64,000 nucleotides of DNA from Brachionus rotundiformis. Taxonomy: Eukaryota; Rotifera; Eurotatoria; Ploima; Brachionidae. The notes under the pieces were generated by a model. It had not been told where the DNA came from, ran no database searches, and saw only the letters and a program-made list of their open reading frames with translations. The DNA lies in contig JAESIW010000020.1 of the NCBI GenBank assembly GCA_016802295.1, positions 5,606,062-5,670,061 of the forward strand, in the 5' to 3' direction. This document shows, piece by piece, positions 37,101 to 48,409 of this stretch; the first letter of the stretch is position 1, and every line of letters starts with the position of its first letter. A program made the translations under genes and the position numbers.

Positions 37101-40100
37101 GGAGATCGCGGATTTCCGGGTCAAGACGGTATTAAAGGCGAGCCTGGTTTACCTGGTTTGGATGGTCCACCAGGACAAAGAGGCTTAACTGGAATTAGAG
37201 GTGAAAAAGGAGATAGAGGTCGTGATGGTTTGCCAGGTCCTAAAGGACAGCCTGGAAGAGATGGATTAATTGGACCGAAAGGTAAAATGGGTGATAAGGG
37301 AGATTCAGGAATACCCGGTCAGTCTATACCAGGAGAACCTGGCCGTCCAGGAATTCCAGGTGAAAAAGGAGATCGTGGCTTTGACGGTTTTCCAGGATCT
37401 AATGGACCAAAAGGACAAATGGGTTTACCAGGATTACCAGGATCGAAAGGTCGTGACGGTATTCCAGGATTACCCGGAAAACCAGGCGAAAAAGGAGAAC
37501 CAGGAAGAGCAATTGATGGACCAAAAGGAGATATTGGTGAGAAAGGAGACAAAGGTTTTAGAGGATTAGATGGTCGTGATGGCACTAAGGGTGAACCAGG
37601 CAAAGATGGTCTACCAGGTTTTCCCGGTGAAAAAGGAGAAATTGGTCTACCAGGATTGATGGGATTAAAAGGCAATGACGGTCCGCAAGGGCAACCTGGC
37701 CTTCCTGGAATGATTGGTAGAATTGGCGATAAGGGAGACAAAGGTTCTCCTGGAATAGGAACGCCAGGTCAAAGAGGATCTGACGGACGTCCAGGATTAC
37801 CAGGAGATAAAGGTCTTAAAGGAGATAAAGGTTTAGACGCTTTGCCCTGCATTCCATGTAGAAATGGTGAAATTGGACCTAATGGTGATCCAGGCTTCCC
37901 CGGAATTAAAGGTGATAAGGGTATTCCAGGTCTTCCAGGCTTACCAGGAATGAAAGGCGATAGAGGATTAGTTGGTCTACCAGGTTTACCAGGACCAATT
38001 GGTCCACAAGGTAAATAGAAAAAAAATTGAAGTTCGCTTCTAAAAAATTATGTTTAAAGGTGAAATTGGCGAAAAGGGTGATAAAGGTGAACGTGGTAAG
38101 GATGCACCACCACCAATAATGTCTAAAGGAGAAAAAGGTGATAAAGGCGATAATGGACGAGATGGATTACCAGGTTTACCAGGAGAAAAAGGTTTAACTG
38201 GAATGAGAGGAGAAAAAGTAAATGATCAATAATAAACTAAAAATAAATTCTTACAATTTCGAAAAAGGGTAATCTTGGATTTACTGGTTTGAAAGGAAAT
38301 CAAGGCTTCCCAGGACAACCCGGTCCCAAAGGTGAAATGGGCCCCGTTGGTCCACAAGGACCACAAGGTTTGAGAGGAGATAAAGGAAATGTTGGCTTAC
38401 CAGGATTACCTGGACAACCGGGAATGAAAGGAGATCGTGGTTTAGACGGTTTACCTGGTAGAGAAGGTATGCCTGGACAAAAAGGTGATAATGGAAATCC
38501 AGGTTTGCCAGGTTTTACAGGACAAAAAGGAGAACCAGGTGAACAAGGTCCCCAAGGAAAAACTGGTCGCGATGGTCACCCAGGCTCGCCTGGTGAACCA
38601 GGTCTTAAAGGAGATCGTGGTTTTGATGGACAACCAGGTATTCCAGGAGTTCCAGGACCAAAAGGTAGAGAAGGTCCTCAAGGTCTACAAGGTTTAAAGG
38701 GAGACAGGGGTATTTCAGGCTTACCTGGTATTTCGACTAAAGGCGACAAAGGATATAAAGGTGATTCTGGAATTCCTGGAATGCCTGGATTACCTGGCGC
38801 TAAAGGTGATATGGGTTTGCCAGGTCGCGATGGTGACAAAGGTGTTCAAGGACCATCTTGCATAGCTCCAAAAGGAACAAAAGGTGAACCTGGTCCTCCA
38901 GGTTTTATCGGCGATAAAGGAGATAGAGGTTTACCAGGTTTACCTGGTAATAATGGTCAACCGGGTCAACGTGGTGATCAGGGTCCTGTTGGATCACCTG
39001 GACGACAAGGCTTTAAGGGAGATCCTGGAAGACCTGGTCAACCTGGTTTGCCTGGTATTCCTGGTGAAAAGGGAGATAATGGACCAAAAGGTGATAGTGG
39101 CTTCCCTGGTCAGCCTGGATTGCCAGGTTTAAGAGGAGATAATGGACAAAAAGGTGAACCCGGCTTATTTGGTTTGCCTGGTGACGTAGGTGAGCCTGGA
39201 CGTGATGCCGTATGTAAATCTGTTTTGGAGGTTAGAGGCGAAAAAGGAGAAAAGGGACAACCTGGCGTGAATGGTAGAGATGGACCAGAAGGTCCAAAAG
39301 GTGATTCTGGTTATCCAGGTCTGCCCGGAATGATTGGCGAAAAAGGTGATATTGGTATACCGGGATTACCTGGTATGCCTGGTGAACCAGGTCTTAGAGG
39401 CTATCCAGGTTCTGATGGTAGACCAGGTGAACCAGGTCAAAGAGGCTCAGTAGGACCGCCTGGAAATGCGTACGCCAGAGCTGGCTTGCTTATTACCAGA
39501 CACAGTCAAGACAGTATAGAACCTGAATGTCCACAAAATACTGTGAAATTATGGGATGGATACAGTTTACTCTATTTTAGTGGTAATGAAAAATCACATC
39601 AACAAGATCTGGGTACAGCCGGTTCGTGTATGAGACGATTTAGTGTTATGCCTTTTATTCGTTGTGATATCGGAAATATATGTAATTTTGCCCAAAATAA
39701 TGATTTGTCATATTGGTTAAGCACTAATTTGCCAATCCCAAAAATGCCAATGCAAGGTCCGAATATTAAAGATTATATCAGTAGATGTTCTGTGTGTGAA
39801 GCGCCAGCTAATGTAATGGCTATTCACAGTCAAAATGAAAATATTCCAACTTGTCCAAATGGATGGAGCAGATTATGGGATGGATACAGTTTTGTTATGG
39901 TATGCATTTATTTTACTTCTTTTTTTGTTTTTAAGATTTTTTTATAGCATCGAGGATCTGGTGCCGAAGGCGGTGGTCAATCATTACAAAGCCCTGGTAG
40001 TTGTTTGGAAAATTTTAGAACAACACCATTTATAGAATGCAGCGCAATGGGAAAATGCCAATTTACATCACAAAAAATAAGTTTCTGGCTTAGTGTGTTG

Positions 40101-40247
40101 GCTGATTATGACCAATTCGGTATGCCAAGAATGATAACAACCGAGGATGCAACCAGACGCCAAAAGATTAGTAGATGTCGAGTATGCATGAAAAATCTAG
40201 GCTCTAGAGAAGGACAATATAATTCTTATTCATTTCAACGAAATTAA
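34174..40247 (+). CDS. COL4A2-like: Type IV collagen, alpha2-like chain
   Basis: Fifteen exons in phase, about 1,772 aa: 34174-34217, 34268-34451, 34508-34642, 34694-34801, 34863-34988, 35040-35138, 35189-35383, 35441-35485, 35552-35614, 35667-35840, 35900-36778, 36834-38010, 38060-38217, 38268-39899 and 39948-40247. A signal peptide (KKKLILCLIGATLFLILNL) leads to a 7S region with four cysteines (VPCKDCQITGKCFC), an interrupted Gly-X-Y helix with several RGD triplets, and an NC1 domain opening AGLLITRHSQ with all 12 cysteines. The pattern GGGQSLQSPGSCLENFRTTPFIEC and ISRCRVCMKN is alpha2-like. It should pair with the divergent alpha1-like chain in a heterotrimer. Oddity: the lysine of the sulfilimine cross-link is replaced by Glu (codon 40143-40145). 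Early exons are small; later ones are very large. Confidence 0.95.
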
Positions 40248-40614
40248 TTAAAGAATATTTTCTATTAAACAATTACATTTTTTTCAGATTTCTGGAATTA
40301 AAAGATTTAAACATCTACCTAAAAGGCTATCAGAGAATTTTTTGTTCATAAACTAGCTAAAATTTTACAATTGCTAAATGTTTAATTTTTTTTATGATTT
40401 GATTGGTATTCAAAGAGTTAAGCATTACATAAACAAAATTTTGTTTAGATTAGTTCTTTCATATTTTATTTCTTTTTTGTTTTCAATATTTTTTTTCAAT
40501 AGAAAATAAAAATATTTTTCTTTAAAAATTTTAACTTATAATAAAATTTCATAATTAATAGTATCTTTTATTTTAAAATATAATAAAATACTTAAATAAT
40601 TTATATATATTAAT
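40248..40614. other. 3' region of the alpha2-like collagen gene
   Basis: AT-rich sequence between the collagen stop codon and the mobile element; it presumably holds the 3' UTR. Its end, 40606-40614, is the left copy of the mobile element's target duplication. Confidence 0.45.
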
Positions 40615-41980
40615 GGGAATATTATGTCACCACACATTCAATCCCTGATGAGCACACAACTTGAAGTTAAAAAACACTCACACACAAATCAAATCTTCCA
40701 TTTTAGATAATATCTACAAGAACACGATTGATTATTCATGTTTACAAATTATTTTTCATGATAATTAAACAATTTAGGCTCAACTCTATTAATATCATTA
40801 ATTTTCAAAAAACATTTTATTGCTAGTTTTGACATAGCTGTAGTAACAGTTGGTACAGAACTAAATTCAAAAAACAAAGATTATTATTTAGATAACAAAA
40901 ATACTGAAGATAGGGTTATTTTTAATTAACAATAACATGATTAATAAATAGTGCCAAATATAATTAAAACATGCTCATTTTTTATTTATCCACAACAAAT
41001 TAAATAAAATGAAACAATTATACTTCAAAACAAAAACAAAAAATTATTGAGTAAGCTAAAACCAGTTTTCAAAGCAATAACCTGAATTTTGATTCTCAAT
41101 TATCTTTTGGTCTTTAAATATAAGTATGCTTTTTGCCAAAATTTGAAATGAAAAACATGTCTTTTATGGAAAAAATACCAAATAACATATAGTTAAAGCG
41201 TCTAGAAACAGAGGCTATTCCGAGAAAGAAAACTAGAAGAAAAGGCAAAATTTATCTGCCGTTTTGTAGTTTTCGAACTTTGGATCTAGATAAAGAACAT
41301 CATGTCAACCCTTTTGAGGAAAAATACTGGACATGCAAGCGCGCAACAGACAATCTTACTTGGAATGTAATTTGGTATCAGTGTGTAAAATGTAAAATTA
41401 GACTCAAAATAATTCCAAACAATGATCTGAACGACTCGGTAATGATCAGCCTCGGCAACGAGATTCATGACCACTCAAATAAATTATTGAGTACGAAAAA
41501 ATGAGTAAGTGAGTTTTACAATGAATTAATTTATTCATTAATTTTAAAAACCTTTGCCAAAGATATAGAACCCTCAGCAATATTGGACATGTTGGAAAAG
41601 CAAAAAATGGACTGTCCAAGCGTTCGACTGCTGAACAACTTTTTGTCCAATTATTGTCAAAATCAAAATGGTTCAAAATGTATCACGATGAACGAGCTGG
41701 CTGAATTGATTACTCCAAAATTAGCTGTGCCTAATGACCAGGATCAAACTTTTGTTGCAGCATACGAATATGACTTTCAGAGTATCGAAAAGCGATGGTT
41801 TCAATAGACATGATATTATCAATATTCTTTTTTATTAAATTTTGACTTCAAAAACAAAATTTGAAATAGCTATTAAGCTTTTTCTAGAGAAATGGAAGAA
41901 GCTTAATAACACATATTAGATGTGTGTTTTTCAAGTTGTGTGCTCATCAGGAATTGAATGTGTGGTGGTTAGGAATACCC
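40615..41980 (+). mobile_element. Mutator-like (MULE) DNA transposon, non-autonomous or decayed
   Basis: A 1,366-bp element whose ends are inverted repeats of about 60 bp. Both ends start GGG, diverge for about 10 bases, then share CACCACACATTCAAT, the segment CTGATGAGCACACAACTTGAA (with one nearby mismatch), and a (CA)-rich tail (left arm about 40628-40685, right arm about 41918-41967). It is flanked by perfect 9-bp direct repeats TATATTAAT at 40606-40614 and 41981-41989. A 9-bp target duplication is typical of Mutator-like elements, and FLYWCH zinc fingers occur in animal MULE transposases. The interior carries only a broken FLYWCH-bearing frame; no DDE catalytic core is present, so the copy cannot move by itself. 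Confidence 0.75.
41148..41807 (+). pseudogene. FLYWCH-domain MULE transposase N-terminus, interrupted
   Basis: A single reading frame runs from the ATG at 41148 to 41807, broken by two in-frame stops (TAG at 41190-41192 and TGA at 41502-41504). Between them is a FLYWCH-type zinc finger: KGKIYLPFCSFRT, then YWTC, CVKC and a C-terminal HDH in GNEIHDHSN. After the second stop the frame continues with the helical segment that follows FLYWCH in MULE proteins (SEFYNELIYSLILKTFAKDI) and ends near TFVAAYEYDF, where the catalytic domain would begin. This is a truncated, decayed transposase rather than a host gene. Splicing around the second stop cannot be excluded because GTAAGT begins right after it. 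Confidence 0.65.
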
Positions 41981-41989
41981 TATATTAAT

Positions 41990-43877
41990 TATTGTAGAAT
42001 TGAATATTTTTTAATTAATCAATTTAAAAATTGATATTTTTAAAACTAACATAAATTATAATTAAATATCAAGATTTTAAACCAGTTCGTAAAAAATCTC
42101 GTTTGCCAATATCTGTTCCAGAAAGTATTTTAAGTTTAATATATTTGATTTATAATAATAAACTAAAACAAACTATCTTTAAGCGTAATCTTAGATATCC
42201 TAGATTCAAAGGATGTCATTGCTTACCAGAACAATCTCGAGTAAGAAAAGGGTTATTTTTGGTATCATTTTTTGTGATTAAATTGGTTTGGAGAAGAGTT
42301 CTTAATTTTAGTTTGATAGCTATTTTAAACTTCAAGCTTTAGAATTGTAGAAAAAATTCATTTATGGTAAAAATGAAAATAAAAGCATTTCAAGTTGATG
42401 GTTCATCAGTAGTATATGATATGTATTTCTAATTACTTAATATCTAAAAGGCTTATTGATAACCTATAGATGATTTATAACTTTAAAAATAAAGACAGTT
42501 TTTTTCCAAATTTCCAACAAAAATCTTTTAAATTCTTATCTATTTTACTATTCCAAAATTGAATTAAAGTTTTTAATTGAGTATACAAAAGAAATTTTCT
42601 AAATTAAAATGCTAATTAATTAAAATTTTGCAAGCTGAATTGTGGTATCAATGATGGTTTTTGTATTTACTTAGACTGTTTCTTTTAGTAGATTTTTTCA
42701 TTTTTGTTTTCATACATTAGATCTCAAAAAATTATTTATAATGCTAAAATAAAGAAAAATCGAGATTTGTCTAAAATGGTGAGAGAGCTTGAAAACACTT
42801 AATTATTTTTCAATTGATTGATGGAATTCTTTAATAAATTTTATTTAAAAAATATCAAAATTTCTGCAATTTTTAAATTGCTTTCAGTCTAAAAAATAAA
42901 AGAAATCAATTTCAATCGGTTTAAAATTTTCAAAATTTAATATCCATTAAATAATGGTTCCGACTGACATAATTTTTTTCATTTTTTTAAATTTTAATTT
43001 TATAATAATAAAATTCAAAAATAATTAAAATTGAATATATTAAAAGGTAAAAAATGTAACCATTACGATTGCTAGATGTCTATAAATATTTTGATGTTGT
43101 TAGGAATGACTCAGATAAACTACGTCATCAAGCTTCTTGAGTTTGCATCATAAAAAGTTTATGATTCTAATTATTATAATGAATTTCCATGCAAATTTAT
43201 AAATAATGTAAAAATTTACCTATAGTTTTTTAAATTTTAATAAACTAGAGATAAGATTTTTCTTTATCTCTTTCTCTCTCTCTCTCTCTCTTGCTCTGAA
43301 CTATTTACATGCATTCACTTACCTAAAGGAAGAACGCATTTGAATACTGAAATTATTTTTACATTTAAATTTCATATTTTTCCAAAATTAAAAAAATGTA
43401 ATTTTGAAATTTTTCAATTAAAATAGATTTTTTATCTTTGTTTTAGCATAATATTCTCATTTAAATATGACAAATTATTTTAAAACCGTTTTTTTCTATA
43501 TAATTTGTTATAAAATTTAAAATATTTTCATAGAGTTTAAGGCTCATTTTTGCATATTATGAACAACGCTTTAAAACAAAATTATTAAATAAGATTACGA
43601 ATATTTGAGCTAATTTATTATTTTTTTTAGAAAAAGGAGCTAGAGTTCGTTTAGCTTAAGAAAAATTTTATGAAAATTTTTTTTTCTATTCTCTTTTCGA
43701 ATTATTCATCACTCAAATGTTCCATTAATGACTGCTCATACTCAAATATTTGTCTTTCTAGTTTGTTTACCTGTTTGGCCAAACTCTTGAAACACTACAC
43801 TATGATTCACTTTTTAGTTGTATCAATTACAAAACTTAAGATTAATCGCTTTAAATTTTATTAAATAGATATTAGAA
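41990..43877. promoter_or_regulatory. Jun upstream region with AP-1 and CRE-like sites
   Basis: A consensus AP-1 site TGACTCA lies at 43107-43113 and a CRE-like TACGTCAT at 43121-43128, with a TATAAATA-type sequence at 43081-43088, 750-800 bp upstream of the Jun ATG. A pyrimidine (CT)n tract lies at about 43270-43292. TTAAATAG (43862-43869) just before the ATG could be a splice acceptor. The rest is AT-rich and without genes; the frame at 42103-42342 is not recognisable. Confidence 0.4.
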
Positions 43878-45071
43878 ATGAACATAGAGACAACATCGGC
43901 AAATCTTGCACCAAACTTGCGCCAGATTGAGACCTATGAAGAGAAAAAGCGAAAGCTAACTCTCAAATTGAACAACGCCGATGCCAGTAGCAACCCAAGC
44001 ACATTTAGCATGAGTAGCAATGACTCAACAACTGACTTTAACTCTTTGAGTTTAAATTATAAAAAATTTCGTAGCAATATCTACAATGGAAGCTTTGGTG
44101 TTACCCAGGCTGATGCATCGCGCGACAAAGACCTCCTTTCCAATCTTGACATGCCGACTCCACATCTTGAAAAACTGATAAACGACTTTAACACCAACAC
44201 TGGTGTTCTGAAGACGCCTGGAATAGAGCTGTTCACGCCTGGCATTGAGATGTCATTTAGCCAATTCGGTCAGAAGGGTGCAACACCAGATGCGCCCAAG
44301 CAGCAATTCCAATCACAACAATTCGCTGAAAATAATCCGGACAAGGGCGAATGCCAAACACCAAATACGACTCTTATCAATCCTTTGAACATATTCGGTG
44401 CCAACAGTTCATATACATCTGATAATCAAACTCAAGAAGCTGACAATGCACCCAAGTATTCAAGCTTAATGCCTGTTTCGCAGAATAACTACGTCAGTCA
44501 GCCCATTTCTGGCCCAGTATTATCTTTAAATGGCAACCAAGACTCTAGCAATCAAAATAAACAATACCAAAATGTGACAATTAAAAAAGACGAGCTTCAG
44601 ACTGTACCAATACATTCAAGCAGAGTATTGGCAAACCAGAGAATATCTAATGACAAAAAAAAACAACCCGCTACCAAGATAAAACATTTGTCTGATATGA
44701 GCAACCAAAGCGGCTCTTGTTCAATGAAGTCCGAGCCAGAAATCAACTTGGTTGGCTCTATTGGTGATAGACGCAATACGGACAAATCTACCAGTTCTAC
44801 AGGTGATTTGTTCTCGCCTATTAACTATGACAATCAAGAAGACATGAAGCTGGAGAAAAAAAGAGAGCGTAATAGAGAAGCGGCTAGAAAATGCCGGCAA
44901 AGGAAATTACAAAAAATTGCTGATCTAGAATTAAAAGTTAAAAATTTAACTGATTTGAATAATGAGCAAAAAATTAAAAATAAAGCTCTATTAAATGAGA
45001 TAAATGAGATTAAACAAAACTTACAAAATCATCAGAAAACTCACAATTGTGACCTTAAATTGGATCTATAG
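43878..45071 (+). CDS. jun: Jun, AP-1 bZIP transcription factor
   Basis: A single exon of 397 aa, in keeping with intronless Jun genes. Jun dimerises with Fos/ATF proteins and binds AP-1 sites. N-terminal landmarks: KKRKLTLKLNNADA (about 23-36), a D-domain-like DLLSNLDMPTPHLEKLI (about 85-101) and two TPGIE repeats (113-124) that may act as JNK target sites. KKDELQTVP (236-244) and LFSPINYDNQE (311-321) match conserved Jun segments before the DNA-binding domain. The basic region ERNREAARKCRQRKL (330-344) has the N-x2-AA-x2-CR signature. The zipper heptads are L350, L357, Q364, L371 and I378, so one position is not leucine. MKSEP (283-287) fits a SUMO consensus. Fos is less likely because the basic region and flanks match Jun. 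Confidence 0.92.
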   Translation: MNIETTSANLAPNLRQIETYEEKKRKLTLKLNNADASSNPSTFSMSSNDSTTDFNSLSLNYKKFRSNIYNGSFGVTQADASRDKDLLSNLDMPTPHLEKLINDFNTNTGVLKTPGIELFTPGIEMSFSQFGQKGATPDAPKQQFQSQQFAENNPDKGECQTPNTTLINPLNIFGANSSYTSDNQTQEADNAPKYSSLMPVSQNNYVSQPISGPVLSLNGNQDSSNQNKQYQNVTIKKDELQTVPIHSSRVLANQRISNDKKKQPATKIKHLSDMSNQSGSCSMKSEPEINLVGSIGDRRNTDKSTSSTGDLFSPINYDNQEDMKLEKKRERNREAARKCRQRKLQKIADLELKVKNLTDLNNEQKIKNKALLNEINEIKQNLQNHQKTHNCDLKLDL

Positions 45072-46689
45072 AGCACATGATTGTTTTTATTAATATTATT
45101 TTTTTTTATTAATTTTTGATTCCATTCTTGTAAATTTTTGTTTAATCAAAAATTTGTTTTTAATTTTTAATCATTAATAAATTTCCACTAGCAGGAAATT
45201 GGTTAAGTCATTGGATAAGTCGGACGCTGGATAAATGTAACAAGCTTTTTGAGAAGTTTTTTAGTATTAATAATTAATGTTTAATTTCAACGAAATCTTG
45301 CTAATTATTGACATGAGATAAGTTTTTATTTTTTTAAATGTTAAATAGAATCTAAATAAACATTAATAAATTATATGTTTTTAATTCTTTTGAACGGTTT
45401 ATATCAAGTCTACAATTTAGATTCAATCTTTTAATTAATCAAATAACTAATTGGAAATTTTTTTATTTAGTAAAAAAATATCAATAGTTTAGTTTATCTA
45501 AGACTGCAAGCTCTATCATTTATGTTGGTAAAAATTTAAATTTGTAATTTAGATATGTACCGATTATTTAAATAAATATTATAAAATGGAAATTTATTAT
45601 GGTTTATCTTCTTTTTTATTAGATATTTAAATATCACTTTTTTTAAATTAGCAAAGGTGTTTTCGTAAGTTGAGTGAGTTTTAATTTTTCTACCTTGATT
45701 ATATAACTATTTTTAGAAGGAAATTCTAAATATCACGAATAGAAAAAAGAATGTTGATAGCTTTTGTCATATTCATGATAGTTGTTAAAGCTTAATTAAA
45801 TTAAGCTTCAATAAAACTTTGTGAAAAGCTTTTGTTTCTAAAAATAAATAAACTTGAACGAGTAATAAGTATTTTCAAAAAATTTACTTAGTTAGAAGAA
45901 ATCCAAGAACCAACTCAAAATTCTGAAAAACATGAACTAAAATCAACAGAGTAGATTCCACTCAGATAAATAAAAATTACAACAGATGAAAATAAGTTTT
46001 TATAATATTTTTTATACTCCGATTATAAATCTTTTAATTTTCTTATTTAATTGTTTTCAAATACATTGAAAACGATCCCACCAAAATTCAACTCATTAAA
46101 CTTGGAGCTTGATTAATTATGGAACTTTTTTTATGGATCTAAATTAAATTATCAAAATCACCCACAAATCCTAGGCATATGTGTTTAGATAATATAATAA
46201 AATACAAATGAAAATCTTTTAACCTAAAAAAAACTTTTAAAATTTTGAATATAAGCTTAGAACTTCCAAAAAAGAATAACATTCCACTAAAACCATATCC
46301 CAAACCATATCAGCTTAATTAAAAAATATGTCCCATCTAGAACAACTTGAAAAGCAATTAATTTCTTAAAATGAATTTACTCAAGCGAATCAAAAATTCT
46401 TATGTTCTAATTCACTATCTCTCAACATGAAACTAAATAAATCTTTAATTGGTTTGCTTTTCGATCATAATATTAAATGTAGGTACCCAAAAAGGCAAAG
46501 TCTTATTACAAAAATAGCAAAACAGGATCTTTAAAGCCACAAAATATTTCCTATTCAAACAATTATTCATTGTAAAATTAATATAATTTTAATAAAGAGA
46601 TTACGTTCAATAAAAGTGTTATCATTAATTTTTTTAAAAAGCCAATTCTATAATAAAAGGGCTTTAATAAAAATCATGTGCATAAACAC

Positions 46690-47130
46690 CAAGTTCAATG
46701 CCTAGGTCACAATTGATGGAACACAAATCGAGTGGGTAGAGCAAAACACATTCTTGGAAAGAATTATAAACACAACATTGGAAACACGTAAAGATGCCAA
46801 GATGAAACTAAATAAGTTAATGGTGCCCTTGCTCCGATCAGAATAAAAGCAATCCAGGTAAGACAAAGATAAAAGTTAAAAAATGCTTTTAAGATTGGAA
46901 GCTTAAACAGAATTTTCCGAATATACTGGTCTGCATACTAAAAAGAGTATTTCTATGGAGTAGCCTGGACATCGTCAATTACAAATAAATTGACATCATA
47001 CAAAAAAAATAAAAGGCAAAGCAATGATTAAGGCGAAGAATTGACTGGAGTAGATATCAAAAGTAATGACCCGTATTTCACAAGGAGATAAAAAAGAAAA
47101 AATAAAAAGATCTTCAAACCTCTTCCAAAA
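46690..47130 (+). pseudogene. Decayed non-LTR reverse transcriptase fragment (RTE-like)
   Basis: With stops and frameshifts ignored, the plus strand reads VTIDGTQIEWVEQNTFLERI, then KDAKMKLNKLM, and later NRIFRIYWS. This resembles the segment after the catalytic core in RTE-type reverse transcriptases (typically IE-V-x-x-F-x-YLG). Several in-frame stops show it is dead. The similarity is weak and rests on motif recognition only. Confidence 0.35.
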
Positions 47131-48409
47131 ATATCAGTAATTTTTTTATCTATTAAATGACACTAACTCCATCCAATCTTTGACTTTATATAATATTTAT
47201 AATCTTTTAAAATTTATTATATAATTAATTAAATTTTTTTGTTAATTTTTATGTGATTTTATCCGAATATTTAATTTTGCAAAAATTAGTGTAGACTAAC
47301 CGAGATTATTTCCAAAAATAAATAAATAAAAAAGTGGTGACCAACATTTTCTGATAAGAACTTGCAAAGATTTATTTTATTTTATTTTTAGAATTTTATT
47401 TTTTTCAAAAAATATCAAATTTTTTAAAATTATAACAATTTAAATCCCATTTTAAAGATACATTAGTTTTTTTCCCATCTTTTTGCTTATCTGTTTGTGA
47501 CTGCATCGAATTTCAAACAAGAAATACTTATCTCTTTTTTTTCTTTCTCTAAAAAATTGATTTATACCATATTTGAAATCTAATTCAGTAAACATCAAAA
47601 AATATTTCTGGTTAATAATGTGTTGAGACACTTGAACATATTTTTGTCAATAATTTGATTGATTAAGAGCTTGTTAAGTTAATATCAGTATCAGATTGTG
47701 ATACTAATCATATGCGACAAAGATCTTGCAATTTCAAGCAGAATTTTTTTGACATTTAATAAACTAAAAGTTAGCTTTTAAATAAATTTGAAATATTATG
47801 ATACTGGCAGGTATTTATTTTAATTTTTTTTGGATAATAAAGCCAATAAATGTCAATTTTTATTTTCTTTTAATGTTAATCACTTCTTGACTTGACTTAA
47901 TGACTTTAATTCTGATAAAATATGACTTACTTGAGGAGAAAATACGTTTTGGCATCGTTTGATTGATATAATACCAAAATACTCATAGTCGCACAATGTT
48001 CTGTTTTAACAAGAAAAACATACATACAATTTATATACTTAGTCAAACTGTCAATCAGTCAAATTGATTTAAGTCAATCAATCAAATTTATATAAAAAAT
48101 TTCCAAGTGTATGAAAATTATTCAGATATGGAAAATTTAACTAAGTATTTTTTTTCTCAGAATGAAAGCAAGAAAAAATTTAAAATGTTTACCTAACAAT
48201 TAATAATAAATTAATCGAATTTGTTAGATTAATTATTTTTATCGACAAGAAATATTTTATATTTGAATGATTGTAATAATTATACATTCAATTATTCAGA
48301 TATACTTTCCATAATTTAATTAATAAATTAATTTAATCGTTAGTCTACTGAATTAATAATAATTGTATTTTAATTAAATAAATTATCAGTAAGACAGTTA
48401 TCTAGTAGA

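Noticed and set aside
41280..41807. FLYWCH frame as a two-exon host gene
   Set aside because: It lies wholly inside an element with inverted ends and a target duplication, both halves are in the same frame separated by a stop, and another stop lies upstream, which fits a decayed transposase better.
42103..42342. Possible small gene or transposon protein at 42103-42342
   Set aside because: No ATG-led coding character, no recognisable motif, and composition close to the AT-rich background.
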